Source of the DNA: Stromatinia cepivora
Taxonomy: Eukaryota; Ascomycota; Leotiomycetes; Helotiales; Sclerotiniaceae
DNA length: 64,000 nt
NCBI GenBank assembly: GCA_014898415.1
Contig: RCTD01000008.1
Location: 310,001-374,000, forward strand
Direction: 5' to 3'
Positions 1 to 13,364 of this stretch are shown in pieces (the stretch's first letter is position 1; each line of letters begins with the position of its first letter). Under the pieces are notes generated by a model. It was not told the DNA's origin and did no database searches. It worked only from the letters and a program-made list of their open reading frames with translations. The translations under genes were made by a program, and so were the position numbers.

Positions 1-1487
1 ATTACCCTCGCCGCACTTTATGCAAGTGCACTCGCGCACGGCGAGCACGAAGATCAAATTCCAATTGCTGGACCACACAAATCATTGTGGTATAACACTT
101 TACCAGGAGATGGTGGAACTCAAGTATGTTCATCGGAGAGTAGTCTAGAAAACCAACTGAAAATAATCAGGCCAACTCGGTGTTCTCGGGCATCTCAACG
201 TTTGGTAGATTACCATATTCTCCATGCTTAGCAACAGATGATGTGAAATATGACATTGCATTCATCGGTATGTCGTCTTGCCACTTGTGATCCTTCAGTT
301 TCTGGTGAATAAAATGTGAATTGATCTTTTTTCAGGGGCTCCATTTGACACTGGAACTTCGTATAGACCAGGAGCTCGATTTGGGCCTTCTGGAATTCGA
401 CAGGGCTCAAGACGTCTCAATCTCTAGTACGTTTTTTTTTCCCTACAACTACCAGCTCACCATCGCTCCATATACATTCACTCACACGTTGTCTGAAATT
501 AGCGGAGGATACAATGTTCCACTAGCCACAAACCCTTTCGATAGTTGGGCAACAGTAATCGACTGTGGGGATATCCCGGTCACATCGTATGTTCACTTGT
601 TCACATCAACCATATATATGGTGCTAAAACAACTTTCATCTCAGCTATGACAACTCCTGGGCCCTCCATCAAATTGAAGAAGGTCACAACTCAATCCTCT
701 CCCGCGCGCCTGCGACCGACTCTAAGAAGCTCGGACCCGCCAAAAATGGTAAAACCCTTCCTAGGGTCATCACACTAGGTGGAGATCACACAATTACTCT
801 TCCTCTCCTCCGCTCCATCAACCGTGCATATGGTCCCATCTCTGTCGTCCACTTCGACTCCCATCTCGATACTTGGAAACCAAAAGTATTTGGTGGAAGT
901 CCATCGAAAGTTGCTTCCATTAATCATGGAACTTATTTCTATCATGCTGCTCAAGAGGGTTTGCTCGCGAACGATACAAATATCCATGCTGGTATTAGGA
1001 CTACTTTGAGTGGTCCTAGCGATTATGAAAATGATGGCTACTGCGGATTTGAGATTGTAGAAGCAAGAGAAATCGATACAATTGGTATGGATGGTATCAT
1101 TAAGAAAATCCGAGATCGTGTCGGACTCGAGAAACCCGTTTACTTATCAATCGATATCGATACTTTAGATCCAGCCTGTAAGTCTATTTTGCACCCTTGT
1201 CTCTCATCCCACAAAGCACTAATTCCCAAAAAGTCGCCCCCGCAACCGGTACCCCTGAAACAGGCGGGTGGTCTACAAGAGAGCTTAGAACTATTTTAAG
1301 GGGATTGGAAGGTATTAATTTGATAGCGGCGGATATTGTGGAGGTAGCCCCTGCGTATGATACGAATGCTGAACATACTACCATGGCGGCCGCGGATGCA
1401 CTCTATGAAGTACTTAGTCTGATGGTTAAGAAAGGGCCACTGAGTTTGATGATGGAGGGGAAGATGGAGAGCAAGGTGGAGATTTAG
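1..1487 (+). CDS. Agmatinase/arginase-family ureohydrolase, probably secreted (5' end missing)
   Basis: Hydrolyses agmatine or a related guanidino compound to urea plus an amine (family knowledge; substrate not proven). Joining six exons gives a continuous protein; introns fit at 124-170, 268-335, 427-502, 587-644 and 1178-1233, all GT-AG. The Mn-binding motifs are present: GGDHT (about 775-790), HFDSHLD (about 850-870) and SIDIDTLDP (about 1148-1175), followed by FAPATGTPE across the last intron. The reading frame is open at base 1, so the start lies outside the window. The first visible residues ([12 protein letters not shown], then HGEHEDQ) look like the end of a signal peptide, which suggests a secreted or vacuolar enzyme. 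Stop is TAG at 1485-1487. Family is secure; agmatinase rather than another ureohydrolase is likely but not certain. Confidence 0.9.
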
Positions 1488-2345
1488 GAGAGAGGAGTTT
1501 CGAGGCATTTTGAGGGTGGTCGGGTTATTGTTGTGGAGTGAGTTTGTTGGTTTGCGGGGAGTTATTATGAGATGTAGCGTAGCAGATTGTTGCGGTTTGG
1601 AATATAATGGGAAATTTCAAATTATCAGAACGACGAAGTATTGGGAACACAGGCGGGAGCTCTGTCTTTGTGACATTCTGCTTAAATTGATGTTGAATTA
1701 TTTCTGATGATTTATCTTATTTTCCAAATAAGAGGAAAAGTTCCATAAACACTCGATAGATTACACACAGTTGATGCCCATCATTAATTAGCGTTAGCAT
1801 CATTATTGCAGGGGAGGAACGATAATCCTGCACAACTCTATTTCATTTTAGCATTAGCGAACTGTACGTTATACTTGTTTAAAAATCTTTGTTTCTGTCC
1901 GATACCATGTTGTCTCTAAAGGTATTTATGCCTTCTGAATTCATAGGGCTCTGAGTCGTGGATATTATCTATTCACTAGTACTACTAGAATTTCGTATGT
2001 GCGCTGCATTGGTATGAGTGTTTTATAGATTATGCTGAGTCAGCACATTGAATATAGGCCAGATCGGAAACCTCTGTCCTCTTAAGCTAATACAAGCAAG
2101 TCTGCAATTCTTTTTTATATCCTCGTATTCTAAGACGAAAAGGCTCCACTGCTTCAGCTTTGACAAGCGGGCTCTGGATATTTTGCGGTCCAATTGGTCA
2201 CGTCGAACATCGTTACATCCCGCGGTGGGGAGCCACTAGGTCAGCTAAGACATGGCTTGCGATCATCTCTTCAATCATTTCAGAAAAGTAAGAGCTTAAA
2301 CTCGACTACTCGTCAACTCCAATTACAACAATATTCCGAATCAAA
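1488..2345. other. Intergenic region
   Basis: No supported gene. It holds the 3' flank of the ureohydrolase and the promoter side of the HET gene. A short + reading frame near 2048-2239 has no recognisable features. Confidence 0.5.
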
Positions 2346-4827
2346 ATGACACTCTGTGAATACTGCAGCGCTATCGAATTTGAGATGCTTCGCTGTCCAA
2401 CTACCGAGGAGTTACGATCTCTCAACACCAAATCTGAAGTTCCAGATTGTTATCCCTTCAAGTCATTTATTCACAATCGACAGGCGCCTAAGTTTAGTCT
2501 TGGCCCTCATACTCGTATACGGCAATCTTCATCTACTTGTACTCTTTGTTCAGCGATTTGCGATGTTATCCCTGACCAAAAAGAAAATCCTTTCCGTGAT
2601 TTGGACTCTTTCAAATGTGTAGCGTCGATCGTATCGTATGCTCGTATAGTGCCTATAGAGGCTGAGGCTTGGGATTCCGATCGCGATCTTATGTATCTGT
2701 ATAGGATTAATCTATCATGGTATCCAATAGTGGAGGGGGAGAAGACTGATGAGCCGGGAATTCACACGACTACTGACGCTGCAGCTTGGTACTATATCGA
2801 TGATGCTTTCCAAACTTACAACGGAGAAGTATGCCAGGACAGTACTAGTAATGAGCCTATCAACCAAAATTCAACTGTCTTCTCTGGGAGGATAAGGCCG
2901 GAGATTATTGATATCAAACGACCAGCTCAATGGCTTAAAGAATGCCTCGATAATCATAAGGAGTGTTACCAAGCAAAACTCGCAGATCGAGGGCTTTCAA
3001 GGAAAGTCTATTACATGCCGGTCATAAATCGCTGTACTGACCTTTTTGAACAGTGTAACTCCAACTTTTCGTCTAATTGACGTGCGGGAGAGTAAGATTG
3101 TGGAATTTCATAATGCCAATATTTCTTCTTTTGAGTATGCGGCATTGAGTTATATATGGGGTGGTACTCAAAGGACACTGCTCTTAAATATTAACCAGCA
3201 AGCGCTCCAGGAGGCGGGATCTCTCAAAGGATCTGTTCCAAAAACTATCCAGGACGCAATGAGGTTTTCACAGCAATTGGGAATCCAATATTTATGGGTC
3301 GATGCTCTATGTATAATCCAAGACAGCGATTCTGATAAAGCCTTACAGATTGGCACGATGGGAACTATATATGCTCATTCAAAAGTTACTCTGATCGCTG
3401 CTTCCGGGAAAAATGCGGAAGCTGGCTTACCAGGAATTCAAAATCCTCGAACGGGCAAACAGACACAAATCGACATTTCAACGGCCGGTAATCAAGTTTC
3501 CATGAAGTTAATAAGAACTCTACACCCTCACAATAATGGCTACTCATTCTCCCACCAGCTTGAGGATAGTGAATGGAGTCGGAGAGGGTGGACCTTACAA
3601 GAACGGGCATTATCAAGACGCAGTATTATTTTCACGGATCAACAGCTTCTGTGGGCCTGTAGAAAGTGTCACAGACTTGAAGAAACATATTGCGAAACTT
3701 CATTAGCACATGCAAGCTTGTTCAGACTCCAGGAAACAGAGTACTTCCTTGATACCTCCTTCCGAAATTTCTTCGTCCCGAATGATATTATCGACCAGAC
3801 TTTGTATAAATTCAGACATCTAGTTTCGGATTATACTAAACGTCAGCTCACCAAGTCAGGGGATGCGCATGATGCTTTTCATGCAATGCTAGAACAAGTG
3901 AAGCAATTGACTGGCGATAACTTCTTATGGGGGATACCCACGAGACACTTTGAGTTGGGACTTTGTTGGGAACCTGGTTCACTACGCGGTGTTAGAAGAA
4001 GAAAAAGTTTGACGACTTTGAAAACGACATCCTTAAAGAGAAAGGTGCCGTTTCCGTCTTGGTCTTGGTTGGGTTGGCATGATGCAATTGATATACGAGT
4101 GGAGGCAAGATATCGAGACTTAGGGTAAGTTCCCCTGTCTTCACCCGAACGACGTTGTTGGGAGAGAGAATAACGCCGTTCACATCTTGATGCGTGTAGG
4201 ATGAACCCTGAAATTGTATGTTATGTACTCCGAAATTCACCACTTCGATTAGTTCGAGTCCCAAGACTTTCCTTAGATGTTCCGGGAGCACAAACTCATT
4301 TTCATCAATCACAAGCACAACAAATGAGCCCAAATTTTATTGCGTTGCAGGACATTCCGAAACACTGTCCAGAACTGATCATTGACAGGCTCAACGATAC
4401 TCCAGATGATCAACTCATAGTCTTTTGGACGGAGGTCGTTCAGTTCGAGGTCTCATCGGAACTTATCATGACAAAATATGAGCGTTTCAAAAACACACCA
4501 CGGGAGCCTGAATATACCTATCATGTCCGTAACATTAGTGACATGAATGGCAATGTGGTTGCGCAGATGGTATGCTATTATGAGGGAAATGAAAATAGTC
4601 AGGAGGATCAAAGTCCAGAACGAAAGGAGCCTGAAGCAGGTGGCGGTATCTTCGATTTTATTCTACTTGCCAATAATGATCCCCCGGATCCAGAGTCTAA
4701 GCCGTCAAAGATTGTATTGCAGGTTGAGAGGAAGGATGGGATAATGTATAGAGTTAATAATGCGGAGATACCAGAGGAAGTTTGGAGCAGGATGGAGGTG
4801 AGAAGAATGTTGGTGGCTCTTGGGTGA
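2346..4827 (+). CDS. HET-domain (heterokaryon incompatibility) protein 1, with one unresolved exon junction
   Basis: HET domains mediate fungal non-self recognition and cell death after hyphal fusion. The N-terminal part (2346 to about 3020) starts MTLCEYCSAIEF and carries the cysteine pairs usual before a HET domain. The HET core lies at about 3130-3430: YAALSYIWGG, then VPKTIQDAM, YLWVDALCIIQD and GTIYAHSKVTLIAA. A clean intron at 4125-4199 joins the core to the C-terminal exon ending at TGA 4825-4827. The first junction (about 3006-3053) is a problem: the two frames must be joined, a CAG acceptor exists at 3051-3053, but no nearby GT donor gives the right phase without losing the conserved HKEC segment. 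The gene may use an odd donor, carry a frameshift, or contain a sequence error. HET assignment is firm; an intact product is not. Confidence 0.8.
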
Positions 4828-5042
4828 GAATTAGTTTTATATGTTTGATGCAAATTTGGGTAGGGTGGAACTCGATCTATGTGTGAAATATAGTTATATT
4901 GCCAAGCTAACAGACCTACAAATGAGACGCATATTTTAAAATGGTCTGTTCCAGCTTATAAAGACAGAAAACTCGGCAATCTTGTATTTATGCCTAAGTA
5001 ACGCTAATGGGTCACGATACCCGTAATTATACTCCTGAGTCC

Positions 5043-6444
5043 TTAATCCCGTCGTCTGGGATCATAATAACCACCCGGAGTCAAACGCGGATCTGCACTC
5101 GAGGGATACGTATTAGGATTAAGAGTATTCGATCTAGACCGACGATACTGATCAGCATTATTTCCCGAACCGTAATTAGGTACTGGCGTAAAAGGATTTT
5201 GTTCGTATCTAATTTGGCGTTCGCTAATCCGGCTTCTTTCTCTTCTATCCCTATCTCTATCCACATCTCTAATCCCCCGATCCGACTTCCTAGCTCCTTT
5301 CGTATATTTCTCCTGTGCTCGAATACGTTCATGCTCAACCTTCTTCTTTTCCCTATATCTAATATAATCCCGTTCTTCCTGGATCCCCAGTCGTTCTTTA
5401 TCCTCTGATTCTCTTTCTCTTTACCTACTTTTCTTTTTCAAATATTCCTGTTTGAGACGCTTTTCTTCTCTATCATTTTCTTCGCGTCTTCTGCGCTCTT
5501 CTTTGCGGCGTCTTTCCTCAGGATCTTCTTTTCGTTGTCTACGTTCTGGATCTCTCTTTCTATCCACTTCGACGTCCTCTCTCGATGTTCTGTCATCACC
5601 GCGTCGTCGAGAACAATAAAGAATTTCAGCATCGCGGCTCGGGTCAGACGAGTCATGCGTAGTTCTTGCTTTACTATTTGATCGCGGTTTGGTACTTCTA
5701 GCTCTTACTCGAGATTTTTCACGACCCCCTCGGCTATCTGTCTGATCTCCATAACCCCGTGACCTTGCAAAATCGTGAAAGTCTTTCTTATCCCTTGATC
5801 GCCATACAGTCTTTTTCTCCGACTTCGACATATTCAGATCCACCGAACGTTCCCTCGGTTTTCTACTCGAACACCTCGTTCGCTCATCAGGAGAAGGCGT
5901 GTGTCTACTCCTCCCTCTCCATCCCGATTCCCCCCTCTGACTCGTAACCATCTTTCCCACGAAGATAAATAGATAGGTCTCTCTCCACCCGGGACTTCCG
6001 CATCATATATCTGCGCCCATACTTCTTCTCGATCAGGATCCCAATATCACTGTTTAAACCGATCCGATATTTAGCTTTCAGGATGCTGCAATTCACGTAT
6101 ATTCACCGGTTTAACTTTCGATTTATCTTTATCTTTAGCTTTTGCATTTGCCTCGGTCTGTTTACCGCGTTGTTTTTCTTCATTAGCTTTTTGTTCCACT
6201 TTTAACGCTTCACGTTTTTTTTCTTCGGGATGAGAAAGCGATTTTAGACCCAGAAGGATTCCTCCCGTAGAAAATTTCTCAGTTTTTCGTACTACGTTTG
6301 GGCTTTGAGTTCGGTGGCTTTTTTCTCCCGTTCGAGCTCGGCTTGTGCTTCGCGTTTTTTTCTTGCGGGATCCAGAGGGGGCTTTAGATTGAGGATTCCT
6401 CCTAGCGAGAATTTTTCTTTTCCACTTGGTGGTGTGGGGGCCAT
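5043..6444 (-). pseudogene. Decayed gene for a highly charged RS/RE-rich protein
   Basis: A coding-like trail runs on the minus strand from ATG at 6444 (MAPTPPSGKEKFSLGGIL) to a stop at 5043. The first two blocks are tandem relatives: each begins EKFS-x-GGIL and continues into a lysine/glutamate-rich helix (about 6410-6290 and 6280-6070). The rest is rich in Arg, Glu, Ser and Asp, ending in a Tyr/Pro/Gly tail (ending DPRRRD). The trail is broken by in-frame stops: TAA and TGA near 6060-6090 and TAA at 5421-5423, where coding-like sequence continues in the same frame on both sides. It also needs frame changes near 6290 and at a G-run near 5935-5940. RS-rich tails are common in splicing or RNA-associated proteins, but I recognise no named family. 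A multi-exon gene is the alternative; no good GT-AG pairs explain the breaks. Confidence 0.5.
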
Positions 6445-9400
6445 GATACTATAGTAGAGAAGATTCAACAATGTTGGGGAATTTGTGCTAAGGATGGCAT
6501 TTGTAAGGTCCAACGAGTTTTAAGCCCAGTGCTGATCAATAAAGTGGTTTTTTTATTAAATGATGAGCATAACATACAAAGTTCGTGCGATTATGATCAA
6601 GATATATTCGAGTAGTGGGTAGTTACAATACCAATTACGTGACCTGGCTGACCCGGTCCCCTTATGTCAACCTCCAAGATAAAATAACGAGGTAAGGTTT
6701 CATGTTATTCATCATTTTTACCTTCATTTAAAGACAGTAATTCGTGATATCATCAGAGGACATATCTATAGTGGTGATTCGGGCCCTGACCGTTTATTGT
6801 GTACTTTTTGACCGTAGAACATGTATGTATTCAATTATTTTCTTGGCCATGATTGGCGAATACAGAGGCTGGCTTGCCAAAGGTATCATCTCGATATGCC
6901 GATTTATCTCGGGAGAAGATTTTTTCTTGAGATAGATATAGGTACTTGATGAATTTGAGGATTTATTACTTAGGATTTAGAGACTTTAATATTAAGTGCT
7001 GTTTGGAACATATTGGAATTGTCTAGATTTCTCACATGCGGAGAGAGAGAGAGAGCCCTAAGAGACCTTAAAATACTTTCTAAAAGGACTATAAATTTAT
7101 ATAAGAAGAACATTATGTATATATATTTGTTAAACAAAAATCAAAAAACCAGACTCTCAATATTTGAAGAACAATATACACAGGAAGATCATATATTCCG
7201 AATTCGACAAAACTGAAGCTATTGCTACTTCGAACCACGATCACAACTTACATAATCGATGACTAATCACTTATATAACCGATGACCACCCACTCACCTA
7301 TCATTAATCTTATTTATTTTTGGAATTTTTTTTATTCAGATCATTCACTTTATCATTAAACTACAAAAATCATATTTATAAAGAATATATCCATCCCCAA
7401 ACACATATAAATTTAACCCCAAACTAATGATTTTAGTTTAAAACTAATAACTTTAATTTAAAACTAATGACTTTAATTTAAAACTAAAATCATTAACTCA
7501 AATTTTAAAGAATTAAAGAGTATAATGTTCTTTATAAATATATTAATTTTGAAGATCATTAATTGAAGAATATAAAGTTCATTTTGGATCCACTTATCCT
7601 TCTAATAAGTTCATTATGATCTTCATTTTTACGAAAAACCATGAAAAGTATACAGGGGAAGTATTTCTAGCTCCCTTAGGGGAGAGAGCTATCCCCGAAA
7701 TCAAATATACATAATCAACACCGAAGGTTCCAACATAATCTCCGACCTTAACGACCTTGATCTCTATTGCCATCAAACATCATAACAAACCGGTACCGTA
7801 CTTGGTCCCACTGGTCTTCAATTTGGTGGATGAAGGTGAAGCTCACCGATATGCTTACGTAAGTAAGGTGACCGCCCACTATTACGTCACGGCTAGTGCA
7901 GTTAGTTGATATCCAACACAAAGATTGATTATTTTCTCTCTTTTTTGTGTTGTTTGTGTTTCTTTTCCTTCTCTTTTCTCTGGAATTTGCTTGTCTTTTG
8001 TATATTTTGAGAATATTTTGTTGGGGATTGGTGAGTGTGTTTGTTGTGTTAATCGCTCAAAATGTTAAAGGTTAATGCAGTGAGGATTAAAATGTCTTCG
8101 CTTAAGATTGTATGGAAATTGTATGGAGTATTGATGGAGTACGTTCGCCCTTGGGTATTAGAACTGAAAGCTCAATATTTTCTAATGAATGATATAATTT
8201 GCATAAATTATGTTAACCTCTTTAAAACTTCACAAATTTTGAATGATTTTAAATAGTTTGTAGGAAAATAGAAATACCACAAAGATCACAACGTTGGTGA
8301 TTTTGCACCGTTTAGACGCCTGCGAGAATCTCTTGGAATGGATCGTCGTGCCTGTAGACCGAGTTTAATGGAGGATCATGGCCGGATTATAAGGCCAATG
8401 ATAGATAGCGACGTTGGATGGTTGAATGAAAGTAGTTGGAATAGCAGTAATTGAATTGGATTCTGGGAGTATTTGGATATATTGTGTGATTGTATGATAC
8501 CATAGTACCTTCAGGACAGGTAGGGACCGAAGAGCATGGCAAAGAAGGTCATGGCAGAGACTTTAATCGCTGAGCGTGAGTCTCTAAAAGTACTTTACCT
8601 TGAAGTGTTTGTGCGCAGAATTTTGGATAAGCACCGAGTTCATTAATAAATTTTACCTTTCGTCTCGTTGTCCATATTCTCCCATAATCGTGGATGTTTC
8701 TTTAACATAGAAAGAATACCCTCGGCTAGTCAATCCATCGTTCTTCTACTCAATATGTACCCGGCGGAGCATATACGGAGACGGAAGTAGTGCCCATGGT
8801 TATTGTGAAAACTTAGATGAGATATTTTTATGGGTTTGACCGTTCATTTGATTTAGCGATATTAAGTGATGAGTCATTCTTGTAACGAATTTCATTATCA
8901 CGCTATTTCCCATGGCGATTTTGGAAGTGACGCTAACAGTATTTTCTGGGCCAAATGGAATTACTTTACAGTGAGGGCTTTGGTTGCAACTTTTGGTGTT
9001 TGAACAAACTTTGGATTTTTGATGCTCTCATATAAATTCTCTAAAAATATCTAATCATCTCTCAAGACTTGTCAGATTTCCCTCATTTCTTTTTCTTGGC
9101 AAAATGACCCATAAGTGCCTTCCTCTTTTCCTCCTACCAATCACTCCTTTCTCCTCTATAGCTGTCTTGCTCGTTTTTTTCTTCCCCTCCACCGTCATCT
9201 TATTAACCGTCTCCCTCACCACCACCAGACCCATCAAACGCAAATTCTCCGAATCACCAATCCAAAATTGATGATCACGCAATCCAGGCTCATTATCTGT
9301 GTTGTTGTTACTACTTTTACTATCCGGTGATGGGTTTGGAAGCGCGTGGTTTTGCTTTTTGCGAATGAAGGTTTATAGAAGAGGTCCATCGTGATCAAAT

Positions 9401-11024
9401 AATTTGCTGGGAAAGTATTGTGTTTCTGATCCCGCAGATTTGGAGTTCTAAGTGCGCCTTGGTGAGGGATGTGGGCTGAGGGGAAGGGCTTGGAGGCCTT
9501 AGTATAGGGGCTGGGACGGGATGTCATGGTTGGGTATATGGGGTTAGTTGATCGAGATGGGCATCTCTTGGAGGTTTTTCGAGTGGCGCTTTAAGTTTGA
9601 ATTTGGAGTTGGAAGATTTGTGTTGAGCATTCCATAGTATGAAAATACTTTCAAGTATCATTTTTATTTCAAGGATTTGGCTTGGTTAGGTTGAAATGTT
9701 TGGGTTTGTTCAGTTGAAAATTGTTTTCTTGGTGCTTTGAGCCGACCTACTTCATGACCAGAATTGATCTACCCACAAAAGAATAAAGCAATTCTCTCGA
9801 AGATGACCTACCTGTTTAAGGAGACTGGATATTCCAAGGAGTAAGTACGCTGCAATTAGCTCGCTGCTATATCATTTCGAGGTGTTTTGTATTTATGGTT
9901 TCCAGCTCGTTCAATAGCAGATGTATACCCCTCATATATGAAATTCTTAGTTTGATCCTAATGAAGGAAAACTCAATACTTGAATAAGATGCATAGAAAC
10001 AGTCACCTTTAAGGACATAATCATGCATGTGCCATTTTCAGTCTTTTCGATGGGACTTGGAAGGCGTAAAAAGGCCGTCAAAAAGACCAATATCTCAAGT
10101 TAAAGAGTAGTCTAGTTTTCACATCCACCTTCTTCCAGAGTTTTTACGCTCTTTTGATTGGATATTATAAGCGAACTTCTCCAGAGGGAAATAACGCGTA
10201 GCTAACCCCATCAAAATATACTTCACGCGATAACTTTTCAACCACGACATTTATGGATAATTTGTTACGTGATATGGAATCTGCTGATGGAGGAGATTCG
10301 GATCTATCTTTTGATCCATTTTCCAGCCCCCCTAGATCTTCAATTGCCCGTGGTATAGAATTCTCTGCGTATAATACGTGACTTGTGCCACGAAATCAAC
10401 ATTTTCGAAATTTAATTACGTTACAACGAAGAAGAGTTTGAAAAAAATTAAAACTACAATATATAGAAAAATACTAGTAATTTTATCAAGAAGTATTTAG
10501 TTTATGTATAAACAAGGTTGAATGGTTGTTTATTACAATAAACAATCAAAAAGTAGGTAGAATTTACACCGACCAAATGTGATTTAAAATGTAGCCGATT
10601 AGATATTAAAAATCACATGACTGATGCCTCGAGAGTCAGGCACCCGCTAGACTAGTTAAAGGAGTCCACTGTCAGATTTCAATATAGTTTCCCATAGATA
10701 TGATGAAGAAATCAACCCCGCTATATTATACAATATATTATAACCTATAACTACATATCCAAAATCCATGCCCTCAAATTAAACTTTAATCCCCCCCCAT
10801 CTTATTATTTCTTCGCTTTTGATTTCAATTTAGAAAAAAATTGATAATCCTTGAACACTTTTCCTTCTCTTTAGGATCTTCTTAATTTTCTTCCCCGTCT
10901 TCCTATCTTATTCATCGTACCCGAATGACCGCTTTGACCAAGGCTGCAGCGAGGACTTAGGAGAGAGGTAGGTTTATGTTTTTCAGCAATATCTTATATC
11001 AGTTTTATATGCATCTTTGTTCCT
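6445..11024. other. Long gene-poor region, partly AT-rich
   Basis: No convincing protein gene in about 4.6 kb. Tracts at about 7060-7600 and 10380-10880 are strongly AT-rich, with short repeats, and look like eroded repetitive DNA. Minus-strand frames at 9055-9282 and 9234-9527 are open but show no domain. A 42-codon + frame at 10253-10381 (starts MDNLLRDMESADGG, acidic) could be a small gene or a truncated remnant. A small inverted repeat (AGCTCCCT / AGGGGAGAGAGCT) lies near 7670-7692. Confidence 0.5.
7421..7497. repeat. AT-rich imperfect tandem repeat, about 21-bp unit
   Basis: Three to four imperfect copies of a unit resembling AAACTAATGACTTTAATTTA occur in tandem. A weaker duplicated pair (TTACATAATCGATGACTA / TTATATAACCGATGACCA) lies just upstream at about 7250-7289. 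The differences are mainly transitions, consistent with RIP or ordinary AT drift. Confidence 0.6.
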
Positions 11025-13063
11025 TTATAAAGTATTTGCGTTTGATTTAGTATTTATAATATCAATTTGCTTATATGTGTTAATGGCTACTTTTTTGTAG
11101 ATAAGGATATATAGGAAGGAGATTGGTGTTTCATTGATAGATTTGCTCTTATTCATGGTGCCAATTAGCAGATAGTAGACTATTCCATTATGATTTATCA
11201 GATTTCTAAGAGTCTTTTGTGAGACATCTGGATCAAATCCAATGCAAATTGTATGTTTGGTTTCCTTCTTATTGAATTCGATTGTTGTCTCCCTATCCAA
11301 GCCTTTAAAACAATCGTACAACAATCTTGCTGATTTTACCATGCCTTTTACATGGATAGCACATATCCCTGAAACTTTGAGAGCATTCAGCGCTGCTCTT
11401 TCGATCTCGGAGCCCAGAAACAAAAAATGTTCGTGCTCTCTGAAAGTTCTGCCGATGATTGTGGGAAATATGATGGCGTTAACTCTATCACTATAATCTA
11501 ATAGTAAAGATTGCCAGGACCAAGTGGCTGCGAACGATGGCAGTGGTCGGTAATTCGTTGTCCGCTTTTTTCTGTACCTCAACCTTGCTGCACTCCACAA
11601 CATACCTCGAGCGATATCGAAGGCCCATAAGCCTGCTAAATATCCGCTCTTTAATTGATCATGATATGCCTTCGCAACTCCTAGCAACGCTATGGGTCTA
11701 TCGGTGTCTTTTGTGAGGCGCAACTGGGAGTATTCCTTGACTACTTCATACCAAAGCATCAGAAGCTTCTTCTGATCGATAATCTTTGATGATGTTGAAA
11801 AGTTCTTTGCTGATCTTTCGTATCTTCTTTCAAGACCTGTGCACTCGCACCATAGACCGGATTTGCACTCCATTATCATCTCCGAAGAATGAAAATGAAT
11901 TGTCCTGAGAGCCAGCTGACGTTCTTGGAAGACCCAAGCTCTGGTCAACAATGGAGCTATTTGATCATCTGGTAGCCCTTCAATTAAAGCATTTCTAGTG
12001 CTATAGCGATGGTGCACAGATTCAAATGACGGACGAATAAATATACGTGCACCGCTACCATAGATGCTTTCATACACGAGGATTGATTCTGTATCGAGTG
12101 CTTTATTGAAAGAAATATTGACAGTTCTTGGAATGAGACAACCGCTCCGACTATCTGCTGCCGCTGTAGCAGCAAGGTTCACATAACTGTTCGAATATAT
12201 CCCGGCCATACATATTGATTCGCTATTCCAACCATCTTCATCATCCTGTATGATACAGAGGGTGTCAATCCACAGGTATTTAATTTCGAGTGCCCGCACA
12301 ATCATTATTGCGTCCTGGAAGGCCTTAGGTAACTCCCTCAAGTGTATTCCACTCTTGTTTTGCGTCACGTTTGATTTGAGTGTCTTGATAACATCTACCT
12401 TTCCCCAGCAATGACTCAGGGTTGCATAATGTGTTCCTGTGTCCAACACATCCGGAGCTTCATTCATATTTATGAGCGTAACATGACTAGCGAATGTAAA
12501 CCCAACATCGATCAATCTTATGGGAAAGAAAGCTGGGTCATCCCGTGCCGCCAAGCATGATTCGTGTTTTTCTTTGCAAAGACTGATCCAACTATGTATG
12601 GTAGAGACGCAGTCAATTACTGAGATTTGTGGTGCAACGTCGTGAGCTATGCCAAACGCAGATAGCTGAGGTAATTTCATTCCTGCGGAGCGAGTTATTA
12701 GCACACATAGGCAGATCCAAAATGTTTTAGCCACTAACCTCTCCTAGCGTAAAATTGAAACCGAACAATTCCAAGCGGTTGCTGATCCAGCTCCAGTTCT
12801 AGGGGACAATCTTCTCGGGGGATGAAGGAACCTGTAAATGGTCTTGATAGATCAATCAACGATTTATTTCTGTCCATCAAATTCAGGCCCCGCTGAATAA
12901 TGTAGCAATAAAGGCAGCCTGAACTTGATGTTGTGTCAATATCTGATGATGTGAATCTTAGATGGTATTCGTGAACTTGATTGGGAGCGAAGTAGATATT
13001 CCAGTGCCTTCCATGAACTTCGTGCCCCATGATGACAAGGTCAAAGCAAGTGTTGCAAGGCAT
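11025..13063 (-). CDS. HET-domain (heterokaryon incompatibility) protein 2
   Basis: Second allorecognition-type gene. Exon 1 runs 13063-12739 (MPCNTCFDLVIMGHEVHG, with CxxC pairs), a 56-bp GT-AG intron is at 12738-12683, and exon 2 runs 12682-11025. The HET domain is well preserved: ATLSHCWGK, LPKAFQDAI, YLWIDTLCIIQDD, AGIYSNSYVNLAA, and downstream RAWVFQERQLALRTIHF. The last 40-odd residues (after YYLLIGTMNK) are AT-rich in codon use, rich in Ile/Lys/Asn, and unlike a normal HET C-terminus. They run into AT-rich intergenic DNA, so the original 3' end was probably lost and the frame now ends at a chance stop. The HET core itself is intact. Confidence 0.85.
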
Positions 13064-13364
13064 TTTTAGGCATATAGCGAGCTTTCAAAGCTAGATTAAT
13101 TGCTACTAGCTTTGGAGACTCTGAAGGAGTGCGAGTGTATTCAACCCGTTTGAGATGTGGTAACACAATGGCTGGTGGTGGGCTGAGTGCTGGCCTGATC
13201 GCACCGAAGCACAAAATCACGGTCGTGGATATATCCACACATTCGATTGATACTTTCGGGATCCAAATCTATCGGTAATGTGCAGGATGTTGAGGGAGGC
13301 TATACCATGACCAATTTAAACCCATGACCAATGAAATATTTATGATTCGTTTCGACGATTCAAA
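13064..13364. other. Short spacer between HET and HNH genes
   Basis: Upstream region of the HET gene and downstream region of the HNH-type gene. A minus frame at 13041-13238 overlaps the HET start and looks like chance. Confidence 0.4.

Noticed and set aside
7594..7776. 60-codon minus frame
   Set aside because: No domain and in AT-rich repetitive DNA; likely chance.
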